Shown here: positions 40,226 to 47,700 of the stretch, in pieces
Layout of the letters: each line of letters begins with the position of its first letter
Position numbering within the stretch: the stretch's first letter is position 1
Source: a virus
Length of the DNA: 64,000 nucleotides
IMG/VR virus record: IMGVR_UViG_3300003322_000327
Span: 1 to 64,000 of that record
Strand: one strand, 5' to 3'
Program-made: the position numbers and the translations under genes
The notes under the pieces: model-generated
Database searches by the model: none
The model's input: only the letters and a program-made list of their open reading frames with translations
Told to the model about the DNA's origin: nothing

Positions 40226-40254
40226 TCGTTTTCCTTCGGGTTGAGGATTGCGGG

Positions 40255-40674
40255 TCAGGCCGGATCGTCGAAGTTGTAGTCGTCTTCGTCGCCGTCACCT
40301 TCGAGGACGAGATCCTTCATCGCCTTGACGGCGTCCGGGTGACGCTTGAGCTCGATCACCGGTTCGGGCTCGGGGATGACGTCAGGCTCTTCGGCGCCCT
40401 CGTCTTCATCTTCGTCATCGTCCTGGTTGGCGCAGAGCTGGATCGCGTAGGCGACGGACTGCTCCGTCGGCTCGGCAATGAACTTGAGGTCGCGCGGATC
40501 GAACCAGGAGCAGCCGTTGACGCTGTACTGGATGCAGCCGCCGCTGATGTCAGCGGCCGTGATCACCAGCGCGTCGTCATCCTTGGTCCAGTGTTGCCAG
40601 GTCGGCGATGCGTACTTGGTCAGCGTGACCTCGGTGCCGATCGCCAGGCTGATGGGATTCTTGCTATGGCTCAT
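40255..40674 (-). CDS. Small protein with acidic tail, 139 aa
   Basis: Residues 1-70 form a beta-type domain (IGTEVTLTKY...VITAADISGGCIQYSV...DPRDLKFI), followed by a long acidic region and a C-terminal DDYNFDDPA, close to the DDEFNFDD end of the protein at 27494. Short acidic, aromatic-containing tails of this type recruit partners in phage and bacterial SSB proteins, but the body here is not an obvious SSB OB fold. Confidence 0.55.
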   Translation of the reverse strand: MSHSKNPISLAIGTEVTLTKYASPTWQHWTKDDDALVITAADISGGCIQYSVNGCSWFDPRDLKFIAEPTEQSVAYAIQLCANQDDDEDEDEGAEEPDVIPEPEPVIELKRHPDAVKAMKDLVLEGDGDEDDYNFDDPA

Positions 40675-40705
40675 GTGAGCTCCTTAGGGTTGGGTTGAAG
40701 AACAG

Positions 40706-40725
40706 TGATGCCGACAACGGCATCA
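40706..40725 (-). terminator. Hairpin at gene end
   Basis: Eight-bp stem TGATGCCG/CGGCATCA with an ACAA loop, directly after the stop of the gene at 40726-41241. No T-run. Confidence 0.45.
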
Positions 40726-41241
40726 TTACCTCCGGGCGTTGAACTTGGAAGCCAGCGCCTGCATCTTCGACTGCAGGCGTTCCTGGTCACGGCGCTGCTC
40801 GGGCGTCGGCGCCCACACCGGCTGGCCCTTCGTCGCCAGCTGATGGTCGGTGTTCACCTGGCGCACCTGCTGCGCACGCTTGCGCACGATGTTGAACTTG
40901 TGCGGGTTCGCGTTCTCGGCCCGCAGGTGATCGAGATTCCACGTCTTGAGCCACACCTTCAAGCCATCGACGTTGGTGCCGAACTCTTCATTCCACTTCG
41001 AGAGATCGGCGCCCGTGATCTCGTACCAGCCGCCGCCCATCTCGAAGACGTCGGCGAACGTGGACACGGCCTTGCCCTCCGCCGTCGCCTGGAAGCGACG
41101 CATGTTCGCCCGGCTGGTCTGGAGCTTGAGGACGGCGTGCTTGTCGCCGCGGGCAGGCGTCAGAGCGTAGCGGTACGCATTCGACGCCGGCTGGAACAGG
41201 ATCTTCGTGCCGTTGCAGGTTTCGATGAGTGCGCGGTTCAT
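40726..41241 (-). CDS. Hypothetical protein, 171 aa
   Basis: N-terminal beta segments (GTKILFQPASNAYRYALTP), middle helical with WYEITGADLSKWNEEFG, C-terminus basic (RRDQERLQSKMQALASKFNARR). No family recognised. Confidence 0.55.
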   Translation of the reverse strand: MNRALIETCNGTKILFQPASNAYRYALTPARGDKHAVLKLQTSRANMRRFQATAEGKAVSTFADVFEMGGGWYEITGADLSKWNEEFGTNVDGLKVWLKTWNLDHLRAENANPHKFNIVRKRAQQVRQVNTDHQLATKGQPVWAPTPEQRRDQERLQSKMQALASKFNARR

Positions 41242-41301
41242 GTTGTGTACTCCTTCTTTCGTTCAACGTTCGTTCGGTTTTGGATCAGGGGAAGCTGGCT
41301 C

Positions 41302-41550
41302 TCACCAGCGCCCGTAGGCGTTCTCTTCGGCGTCGCGGCAGAGCTCGCGCCGGTAGTGGTTGACGAGCTCACGTTGGCGACGGCCATTGAACCGATGCGT
41401 CAACATGTCCGGCCGCGCCTCCACCTTCTTCTGGACGCGGTGCGGCGTGTTCAGCGCGTTGTTGCTGGCGCCGTTCGCCTTGCACATGAGGCGCCACGTG
41501 CGTGTGCCGCGCTTCGGGCCGAAGTTCCACGGCTTGGGTTCGAGCTTCAT
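41302..41550 (-). CDS. Small basic protein, 82 aa
   Basis: Rich in Arg, Lys and His throughout. Could bind nucleic acid; inference from charge only. Start behind AAGGAGCAAGC. Confidence 0.5.
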   Translation of the reverse strand: MKLEPKPWNFGPKRGTRTWRLMCKANGASNNALNTPHRVQKKVEARPDMLTHRFNGRRQRELVNHYRRELCRDAEENAYGRW

Positions 41551-41559
41551 GCTTGCTCC

Positions 41560-41799
41560 TTACTTCAAGAACCCGTTCCGCTGAAGCGCGCGAACGAATT
41601 GTTGTTGGTTCGTGATCCAGCCGCTGCCGACACCGAGGCCACAGTCGTGCTGACGCATGATGTTGCAGCCACGCTCGGTGACCGCGATGAAGACATTGCC
41701 CGGAAGGCGAATGGTCTTCATGTGGAAATTCCAGTCGATGTACTTGACGCCCCACTGCTTGAGACAATCGAGAACACCGTAGACGGGGTGATTCGCCAT
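41560..41799 (-). CDS. Hypothetical protein, 79 aa
   Basis: Mixed small protein with two Cys in the second half (TERGCNIMRQHDCG). Function unknown. Its ATG directly abuts the upstream stop. Confidence 0.5.
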   Translation of the reverse strand: MANHPVYGVLDCLKQWGVKYIDWNFHMKTIRLPGNVFIAVTERGCNIMRQHDCGLGVGSGWITNQQQFVRALQRNGFLK

Positions 41800-42123
41800 T
41801 CAATGAGTCCTTCCATCGTTGGGGTAGGCAGCATAGGCTGCGGACCAGGCTTGGCACACTTGCTTCGTGCTCAGCCAGGAGAAAGCGAGACGCTCGGCGA
41901 CCGCATCGGTGATCGCCTGATGACCCGGCGTCGTGCGTGAGTGCAGCATCGCGTCGTTGAGATCGTGGGTCGATGCGGGCCGCATGAAGATCCACTTCCG
42001 AGCCGTCGCGTCCCACATGTAGACATCGGAGCTGTGGCGTCGCTGTTCGTTGACGCGGTCGAGGATGATGAACTCTCCATCCCGCAGCAGGAACTGCGGG
42101 AACTCTTGTTGGACGAAACGCAT
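41800..42123 (-). CDS. Hypothetical protein, 107 aa
   Basis: N-terminal beta hairpin (RDGEFIILDRV), a VYMWDATARKWIFM strand pair and helical C-terminus. No family recognised. Start behind AGGAGCCTGTC. Confidence 0.55.
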   Translation of the reverse strand: MRFVQQEFPQFLLRDGEFIILDRVNEQRRHSSDVYMWDATARKWIFMRPASTHDLNDAMLHSRTTPGHQAITDAVAERLAFSWLSTKQVCQAWSAAYAAYPNDGRTH

Positions 42124-42132
42124 GACAGGCTC

Positions 42133-42432
42133 CTACCGGTTGATGGGTCGCTCGTAGACGCTGCGACACACCTTATGGACGCCGTCAAAGCGAAACTCGA
42201 TCTGCGTGAAGTTCGGGCCCGGTCGATCGAGTTCCGCGCTGGTGGTCGCGTCGCTGACCATGGATCGGATGCGCTTCACCTCCTTGTCCCAGCGTCGGCG
42301 CTCTTCGCGCTCGGCCACCTGCCGCGAGAACGCGGACGAGTAGTGGACAAAGAACTGCGAGTAGGGGCGGCCCAGCATCTCGGCTTCGTCGAGCGCATTG
42401 TTGACCGCGATCTTGATGAGAGACGTATTCAT
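42133..42432 (-). CDS. Hypothetical protein, 99 aa
   Basis: Helical, basic centre (REERRRWDKEVKRIRSM), beta-type C-terminus (TQIEFRFDGVHKVCR). Function unknown. Start is two bases from the upstream stop. Confidence 0.5.
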   Translation of the reverse strand: MNTSLIKIAVNNALDEAEMLGRPYSQFFVHYSSAFSRQVAEREERRRWDKEVKRIRSMVSDATTSAELDRPGPNFTQIEFRFDGVHKVCRSVYERPINR

Positions 42433-42433
42433 C

Positions 42434-42937
42434 TCAGTTGCTCCACGCGACCTTGGCCGCACGTTTGAAGGCCTGACGCTCGTTCGCGCCGTAGAACGCC
42501 TGGGTGCCGCCAGCACCGAAGTCGACGAGGGCCTTGTAGCTCTTCGACTCGTCACAGGTGCCGGCAGGACGCTGGGCGACGATGATGGAGGCGCGGCCGC
42601 GGGTCTTGACGACGACACCCACCTTCTGACGACGGAACGAGAGGACGCCGGTCGTGCCATCATCGAAACGGACGCGGCGGTTGACCATCGTCTGGCGAAC
42701 GTGCTTGCGCTTCGCCGGCTCGGCCTTCTTGGCCTTGGCCTTGGGTTCGACGACGGGCGTCGGAGCCACGACCGACAGCTTCGGCGCTTGACCCTTGACC
42801 TGCACCAGCTTGATCTGCGGGGCTTGCTTGCTCTTGATAGGCTTCGGGGTCGGAGCCTTCGGCTCTGCCTTGGGCTTGCCCTGCTTGGGTGCGTCGAAGT
42901 CGAAGAACTCGTTGAGTGCGTCGAAGCTGTTGGACAT
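42434..42937 (-). CDS. Two-part basic protein, 167 aa
   Basis: First 75 residues are Lys/Pro/Ala-rich (KPKAEPKAPTPKPIKSK), likely disordered; the remainder is a basic beta-type domain ending NERQAFKRAAKVAWSN, like the end of the 90-residue protein at 32402. The two may share a DNA- or protein-binding module. Function unknown. Confidence 0.6.
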   Translation of the reverse strand: MSNSFDALNEFFDFDAPKQGKPKAEPKAPTPKPIKSKQAPQIKLVQVKGQAPKLSVVAPTPVVEPKAKAKKAEPAKRKHVRQTMVNRRVRFDDGTTGVLSFRRQKVGVVVKTRGRASIIVAQRPAGTCDESKSYKALVDFGAGGTQAFYGANERQAFKRAAKVAWSN

Positions 42938-42980
42938 GTTGGAACTCCTAGTACGTTGTCGAGAGTGGATCGGGAACCGG

Positions 42981-43106
42981 TTACGCCGTCGCGTACAGGC
43001 GCTTGTAGAAAGCGTCCTTGAACTCGTTGGGCAGCGCTTGAAACGCTTCGTGCAGTTCGTGGAAGAGGTCGATCAGGACCAGATACTGCTTGTCGGTGAG
43101 CACCAT
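42981..43106 (-). CDS. Small helical peptide, 41 aa
   Basis: ATG preceded by GAGGGGAACGAC; sequence MVLTDKQYLVLIDLFHEL... is an amphipathic helix pair. Short but with good spacing and position directly after the next gene; moderate support. Confidence 0.45.
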   Translation of the reverse strand: MVLTDKQYLVLIDLFHELHEAFQALPNEFKDAFYKRLYATA

Positions 43107-43116
43107 GTCGTTCCCC

Positions 43117-43395
43117 TCAGTAGGCCGAGCGCGAGCTGTGCGAGCGACGGGAGCTGTTCCTGACGTCGTGCAGGAACGTCGCGAGGTCGCGCGTGCAGTT
43201 CGTGACGTAGATGCTGCCCGGGCGCTCGTTGCGAACGCAGACGCCGTGACGATGCAGTTCGATCGTCTGGTCGACGCCCTTGCGCTCGACGCGGAGGACG
43301 TGCTCCGTGCCATCAGCGCTGATGCCGCGAGTCGCGCTGATGCCGTGCGCGGCGAGAACGTTCTTGATCGCGTTGAGCTTTTGAAGACGAGTCAT
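43117..43395 (-). CDS. Small basic protein, 92 aa
   Basis: Helical N-terminus (MTRLQKLNAIKNVLAAHGI) and beta-type middle (TEHVLRVERKGVDQTIELHRHGV), Ser/Arg-rich C-terminus. First gene after leader copy B. Function unknown. Confidence 0.55.
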   Translation of the reverse strand: MTRLQKLNAIKNVLAAHGISATRGISADGTEHVLRVERKGVDQTIELHRHGVCVRNERPGSIYVTNCTRDLATFLHDVRNSSRRSHSSRSAY

Positions 43396-43453
43396 GTTCG
43401 GAACTCCTGTGAATGTGTGATGCGGGAATCGGGAAACTGCGCGGTGCCCAGTC

Positions 43454-43483
43454 CCTCCCCACGACCCCATTTTACACCGGAAA
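43454..43483 (-). promoter_or_regulatory. Conserved leader/promoter element, copy B
   Basis: Minus-strand TTTCCGGTGTAAAATGGGG then TCGTGGGGAGGG. It matches copy A over the full element and continues with a similar leader up to CATTCACAGGAG. Confidence 0.6.
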
Positions 43484-43535
43484 CCGTCGAAAAACCGCGC
43501 TTCATAGGGGAAAACGGGCGAAAAACGCTCAAAAA

Positions 43536-43569
43536 TGCTCAAAAATTGGGCATTTTTGTTACAAATTGG
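43536..43569. repeat. AT-rich 34-bp repeat, copy 2 (inverted relative to 15439-15472)
   Basis: 32 of 34 bases match the reverse complement of 15439-15472. It lies between the terminator at 43572-43608 and leader copy B. Confidence 0.6.
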
Positions 43570-43571
43570 AC

Positions 43572-43608
43572 GAAAAAAGGCCCCTGCAACCCGGAGGCTG
43601 GAGGGGCC
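43572..43608 (-). terminator. Rho-independent terminator
   Basis: Stem GGCCCCT/AGGGGCC with a 16-base loop; the minus strand continues with TTTTTT. Ends the gene at 43685-44359. Confidence 0.75.
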
Positions 43609-43684
43609 GAAAGCACAGGGGTTCGGGGCCGTGAGGACCCCGCTCGGTCGTGCTAGGAGGAGACAGGGAGGACGTGCTGCGCGG

Positions 43685-44359
43685 TCAGCCGTTCAGCTCG
43701 CCGAGCTTGCTCTTGAGGAAGGTGCAGGTGCGATCCTTCGAGCGCAGTTCCTTGAGCATGTGCTCGACCTCGCGCTTCGTGAACCGCGCACGCGAACGGA
43801 TGCGGTTGAGCGCTTCGACGTCGGTCTCTTGCTTGATGGCTTCCACGAACATGAGGAAGCCGGAGTCGAGGGCGTTCGGGTCTTCCTTCTCGGCCTCGAC
43901 CATGGTCTTGTTGTTCTCCGAGAGCTCTTGCACCGAGACGATCTCGGCTCCGGAGTTCTGGATGCCACGCGCCGCTTGCGCTTCGTCGATCTGGCGTTGG
44001 CGGGCTTCGAGGCGCTCGCGCTCCTCGTCGGCGCCGTCTTCGGCCAGGATCTTGGCGGCACGCTCGGCCGAGATGAGTTCCATGACGCGGCTGTTGACCG
44101 CGTTGCGGAACTCGGAGCTCTCGAGCAGCTGCGAGCGCGGGATCTGGTCGGTGATGCGGATCGGCAGCCACGTCATCGGCAGGAACAGGTCATCGACCTT
44201 GGTGCCGTTGCGCTTCGGGATGCCGATGTGGACCTCACCGGCTTGCTTGGCGCGGCTCTGCGCACTGGAGTTCAGCACCCAGATCGGCGCGCGATCGTTG
44301 CTGTCCTGCTCCAGATCGTCGATGGTGACTTCGTCTTTCGTGTTGACCAATGGGATCAT
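43685..44359 (-). CDS. Hypothetical protein, 224 aa
   Basis: N-terminal half has 'IWVLNSSAQ...VHIGIPKRNGTKVDDLFLPMTWLPIRIT', a compact beta-type pattern; the C-terminal half is a long helical region with a possible coiled coil (RERLEARQRQIDEAQ). It looks like a conserved jumbo-phage hypothetical protein; structural role possible. The 77-bp gap to the next gene holds nothing clear. Confidence 0.55.
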   Translation of the reverse strand: MIPLVNTKDEVTIDDLEQDSNDRAPIWVLNSSAQSRAKQAGEVHIGIPKRNGTKVDDLFLPMTWLPIRITDQIPRSQLLESSEFRNAVNSRVMELISAERAAKILAEDGADEERERLEARQRQIDEAQAARGIQNSGAEIVSVQELSENNKTMVEAEKEDPNALDSGFLMFVEAIKQETDVEALNRIRSRARFTKREVEHMLKELRSKDRTCTFLKSKLGELNG

Positions 44360-44444
44360 GATGTACCTCTATGAAATTGAGAATGCAGTTGCCTACGGTA
44401 GTGGTGCTATTGTTGGAAGGCGCGATCAGTGTCGCCCAATTCTT

Positions 44445-44741
44445 TTAGGTCTTGACCGTCACGAGTGTGTGTACCTCGTAGACATGTACGTTGGAACGCG
44501 CGAGGTAGCGATCGGGCGTCAGGATCGTGGCTACGAACTTGTAGCTCTCATCGAGCTGGTAGGAGTCCTCGACGACAGTGAAGACACGGTTCTCGGCGAA
44601 CACTGCCTTGTCACTGGTCTCGAACCAGAGTACGTAGCCTTCGGAAAGGATGTAGCCAGAGCTCAGAAACTGAGCTCCGACCGGGAGCATGGCCGAGGTT
44701 TGACCGTGGTCCTTGAGCTTGACCTTGATGACGTTCTTCAT
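44445..44741 (-). CDS. DUF7352-like protein, 98 aa
   Basis: Pattern LPVGAQFLSS...GYVLWFETS...ENRVFTVV...YKFVATIL...NVHVYEV matches small phage/bacterial proteins of the DUF7352 type (P-x-GA, LW, R-x-F, T, HV-x-E). No function is known to me. Sits just after the Tad1/Acb2-like gene with only an ATGG overlap, so it is co-expressed with it and may belong to the same counter-defence set. Confidence 0.55.
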   Translation of the reverse strand: MKNVIKVKLKDHGQTSAMLPVGAQFLSSGYILSEGYVLWFETSDKAVFAENRVFTVVEDSYQLDESYKFVATILTPDRYLARSNVHVYEVHTLVTVKT

Positions 44742-45094
44742 GGGGCTTGGGTTCCAGTAATCCCTCTCTCCCGACGATCATTCGTTCTGGCCTCGAAGGC
44801 CTGGAGTGCGGCCTGCATCGATGCGATCGCACTCTTGTTGTACTCGGACGGGCACTTGGCATCCTGTCGCTTGACGCGGTCGATCAGGATCGCCAGCATG
44901 TGCTCGTTGGTGAAGCCGTTGATGCCGACCGATGCCGGGTTCCCGTTCTGGAACTCGATGGTGGTAATGAAACCACCCGACTCCGAGCGATGCTCGATGT
45001 AGTACTGGATGCCCAGGGCATCGGTCGTCTGACTCGTGCTGATCTCGACCCCGTTGTGATCCGCGTAGATGACGCTGTTGGTGCCGGCAATCAT
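44738..45094 (-). CDS. Tad1/Acb2-hairpin-type cyclic-nucleotide sponge candidate, 118 aa
   Basis: Residues ~61-115 match the helical hairpin shared by Thoeris anti-defence Tad1 and CBASS anti-defence Acb2 families: ING-F-TNEHMLAILIDRV..., then SAIASMQAALQAFEARTNDRRERGITGT. The N-terminal ~55 residues are beta-type (IQYYIEHRSESGGFITTIEFQNG), as in Tad1. Such proteins sequester immune signal nucleotides (gcADPR or CBASS cyclic oligonucleotides). Ligand residues cannot be verified by eye. Start behind GGGAGCAGCA. Confidence 0.75.
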   Translation of the reverse strand: MIAGTNSVIYADHNGVEISTSQTTDALGIQYYIEHRSESGGFITTIEFQNGNPASVGINGFTNEHMLAILIDRVKRQDAKCPSEYNKSAIASMQAALQAFEARTNDRRERGITGTQAP

Positions 45095-45705
45095 TGCTGC
45101 TCCCGCTGACCCGGGTCTTGCGCAGCCCACTGGCGATCGGAGACCTCACGCTGCTCGGGCGGATCTTCGCGGTGCTCCTTCGCCATCCAGCCACCGGCCG
45201 GATCTTCGGACGGTACCTGCGGCTTGAGGTCAGGCACCTGCTCCACGTCGGTGCGACCTTCCGGTGGTTCGTTGCCGCGCGCCGGCTGTTCCTTCTCGGC
45301 CTTGTGCGCAGCGAGCGCAGCTTCGAGGTCGATCACGGCTTCACGCACCTGGTTCGGCACCTCGGTAGACGTCGGCTCGTCGGCCGACGCCGTCTGGTCT
45401 GGGTTGTTGGCTGCCGCTTGCGCAGCGACGTCACGCATCGCTTGCTGGTAGCCGAGTTGGTGACCCTTTTCCAGAGCGATGCGGGCTTGGCACTCGTGCG
45501 CCAGCGCCAGGATCGACTGCAGGTCGCTGATCACGTACTGCATGTTGCGGTACGTGTTCTTGGCGATCACGGCGGTGTGATCGTGGCCACGTGGCACGAT
45601 GCCGACCGACAGGCCGACACCGGGCTCGAAGTAGCCGATGAGTTGCATGAGCGGGATCTGCGGGTCCGGCGCACGCACTTGTTCACTTTGGGTTTGGTCG
45701 GTCAT
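45091..45705 (-). CDS. Hypothetical protein, 204 aa
   Basis: Start at ATG behind AGGAGATAGTG. N-terminal ~85 residues are ordered (LMQLIGYFEPGVGLSVGIV, YRNMQYVISDLQSILALAHE); the rest is Pro/Glu/Gln-rich and disordered-looking. Encoded between the NADAR and Tad1-like genes, so plausibly part of the same transcript that starts at the GTAAAGA motif. Confidence 0.55.
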   Translation of the reverse strand: MTDQTQSEQVRAPDPQIPLMQLIGYFEPGVGLSVGIVPRGHDHTAVIAKNTYRNMQYVISDLQSILALAHECQARIALEKGHQLGYQQAMRDVAAQAAANNPDQTASADEPTSTEVPNQVREAVIDLEAALAAHKAEKEQPARGNEPPEGRTDVEQVPDLKPQVPSEDPAGGWMAKEHREDPPEQREVSDRQWAAQDPGQREQQ

Positions 45706-45728
45706 CACTATCTCCTGGATGTATGGTC

Positions 45729-45740
45729 TCTTTACAGTTT
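45729..45740 (-). promoter_or_regulatory. GTAAAGA late-promoter-like motif
   Basis: Minus-strand AAACTGTAAAGA overlapping the NADAR gene's stop codon, about 24 bases upstream of the next start. Would drive the Tad1-like unit. Confidence 0.55.
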
Positions 45741-46172
45741 CAACTTTAGGCGAAGTCGGGCCCTGACTTGCATGAGGATCGTACCGAGGTGATTCAGGCC
45801 CTGACCGTCGACTGTACCCCAGAAAGTATCACCGTGGTTGTTGCCTTCGATCAGCTCTGCGTTGCGAGTGCTGAGAAGCAGCTGCCCGATCTCAGGACCA
45901 GAAGTGAACTTCGAAAGCACGATGTTGTGCATGAAGTGCAACTTCACGGTCTCCCAATCGGGTCGTCTCTCGATTGAGCGACCGACTCGCTTTGCCAAGT
46001 ATGGAGTCACTTGCGCTCGAACGAGTTCGCGGTCGTGCGCTGTCTTGGCCTTCATGGCCTGAAAGGCGTGCTCGCTCGTCTTCCACGTCTGGTGCCGGTA
46101 CGTGAATTCGTGCGCGTAGAAGTTGGACAAGAACTCGTACTCGCCTTCGAACCTGTCGATGACGGAGGGCAT
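45732..46172 (-). CDS. NADAR-family (YbiA-like) protein, 146 aa
   Basis: Conserved features of the NADAR/DUF1768 fold: FLSNFY at 14-19, SEHAFQAMKA at 33-42 (with the catalytic-type Glu), and NNHGDTFWG at 111-119. Characterised relatives cleave N-glycosidic bonds in ADP-ribose-type molecules, and some remove ADP-ribose from guanine in DNA, reversing DarT2-type toxins. In a phage this would protect DNA or nucleotides from host ADP-ribosylation. Length is normal for the family. Start behind AAGGACTGATC. Confidence 0.85.
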   Translation of the reverse strand: MPSVIDRFEGEYEFLSNFYAHEFTYRHQTWKTSEHAFQAMKAKTAHDRELVRAQVTPYLAKRVGRSIERRPDWETVKLHFMHNIVLSKFTSGPEIGQLLLSTRNAELIEGNNHGDTFWGTVDGQGLNHLGTILMQVRARLRLKLKL

Positions 46173-46182
46173 GATCAGTCCT

Positions 46183-47700
46183 TCAGTAGGTGGTGAGCTT
46201 GAAGCGTGGTCGAGTCGCTGCCACGTACAGAGACCGGAACGACTCGCGCTTGTTCGGGTTCGCCAGGATGTCGGCTTGGTCGACGTACACTTCGTCGAGG
46301 GTCGAGCCCTGGAGTCGGTGCGTCGTCATTGCGTAGCCGTGTCGGATGTCGGTGAACTTGTTCTTCAGCGACCAGAAGTCGGCCCACAGTTCCTTGCGTT
46401 TGCGGCTGTCCTTTTCACGCTGTGCCTTCGAAGCGCGCTTGTTCAGCATCGAACTCAGCTCACCCGGGTCTTCTGCCTTGAAGAGCGTGAGGTGCGAGTT
46501 GTGGAGGCTGTACGCCGTGGCTTCGAGCTTGCCTTCCGGGTACTCGAAGACACGCTCGTGCACTTCCTTGATCTGGAACTCTTCGTCGGTGAAGGCCAGG
46601 ATCTGACCCATCGAGTCGACCAATGGTTCAGCCAGCAGAATCATGTCGTCAGGCTCGAACCCATCCTTGATCTTGAAGCCAAGCGCCTCGCGGATGATTC
46701 GGTTGTAGACGTTGACGGTCTTGTTTCGCCAGCACGCGACCTTGGTCGTTCGCCAGTCTTCGAGACCACGGCCCCGGATCGAGTCCAGCATCTGGTCCTT
46801 GCTGACTACGAAGATGCCTTCGCGTCCGTCGTTGTCGTCAACAATCGGCGACTTGTAGACCTTGCCTTTCAAGCAGTTGCGGATCGCAACCGAGAGACCG
46901 AGCAGCTGATTGTCGAAGCGCTTGACTTCGGTCAGCAGCGCCTTGAACTCCGGCTTCGCCATGCCCCAGACCAGAGACCTGGACTCACCGACTGGGTTGA
47001 GCTGCGCTGGATCACCGACGAAGATCGCACGCCACCCGAGCTCTTCGCACAGGTTGCGCAGAATCTCCGCCAGGAACTCCGGGATCATGCCGGCTTCATC
47101 GATGACGAGCACCGGCCTGGCTCCGAGTTCGGGAGTGCGACCCGTCTGCTTCAGCACCTTCTCGCCGTCCTCGGCTACCATGCGGAGTCCGAGCAGCGAG
47201 TACGTGGTCTTGCACGTCTCACCGACGAAATCGGACAGCACCTTGGTCGCCTTGTTGGTAGGTGCCGAGAAGTAGAAGTTGTGGCCCTTGATCTGTCGCA
47301 CCTTGTCCATGAGGAACGACTTGCCGGTGCCTGCGTAGCCCTTGATCACGCAGTACGGCTCATCGCTGGCAAGCCAACGGTTGATCATCGCCCACGCCTT
47401 GGCTTGACCCTGCGTCATCTCCTTGCCGCCAGCGAGTTCTGAACTCACAGGGACTGAGACGAACGGCAGGTCGGTGCGCCCAGGAATGGCAATAGGCGAG
47501 GCGACCGGTGTGATGCGCCTCGCCATCATGGCGTCGAGGGTCTTCGTGTTCGCGTTCGGTGGTGCGGGCTTGAACCCTTGCCTCGCATCACGCTCGTACA
47601 TCAGCGCACTAAGGATAAGCTCGATGCGGCCGGTCGCGCCTTCGCGGTGTGAGTCGACCAACAAGTCGACAAGAGCCTTGGGATCTCGGAGGTCAGACAT
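46183..47700 (-). CDS. SF1B DNA helicase (Dda/RecD-like), 505 aa
   Basis: Walker A GYAGTGKS (121-128), PTNKA (147-151, motif Ia), DEAGM (201-205, Walker B), GDPAQL (229-234, motif III), and a C-terminal TTHRLQGSTL...LYVAATR pair that are motifs V and VI. The whole is the size of T4 Dda-type helicases, which act 5'-3' at replication start or in recombination. An ~100-residue N-terminal extension is not recognised. Overlaps the upstream gene. Confidence 0.9.
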   Translation of the reverse strand: MSDLRDPKALVDLLVDSHREGATGRIELILSALMYERDARQGFKPAPPNANTKTLDAMMARRITPVASPIAIPGRTDLPFVSVPVSSELAGGKEMTQGQAKAWAMINRWLASDEPYCVIKGYAGTGKSFLMDKVRQIKGHNFYFSAPTNKATKVLSDFVGETCKTTYSLLGLRMVAEDGEKVLKQTGRTPELGARPVLVIDEAGMIPEFLAEILRNLCEELGWRAIFVGDPAQLNPVGESRSLVWGMAKPEFKALLTEVKRFDNQLLGLSVAIRNCLKGKVYKSPIVDDNDGREGIFVVSKDQMLDSIRGRGLEDWRTTKVACWRNKTVNVYNRIIREALGFKIKDGFEPDDMILLAEPLVDSMGQILAFTDEEFQIKEVHERVFEYPEGKLEATAYSLHNSHLTLFKAEDPGELSSMLNKRASKAQREKDSRKRKELWADFWSLKNKFTDIRHGYAMTTHRLQGSTLDEVYVDQADILANPNKRESFRSLYVAATRPRFKLTTY

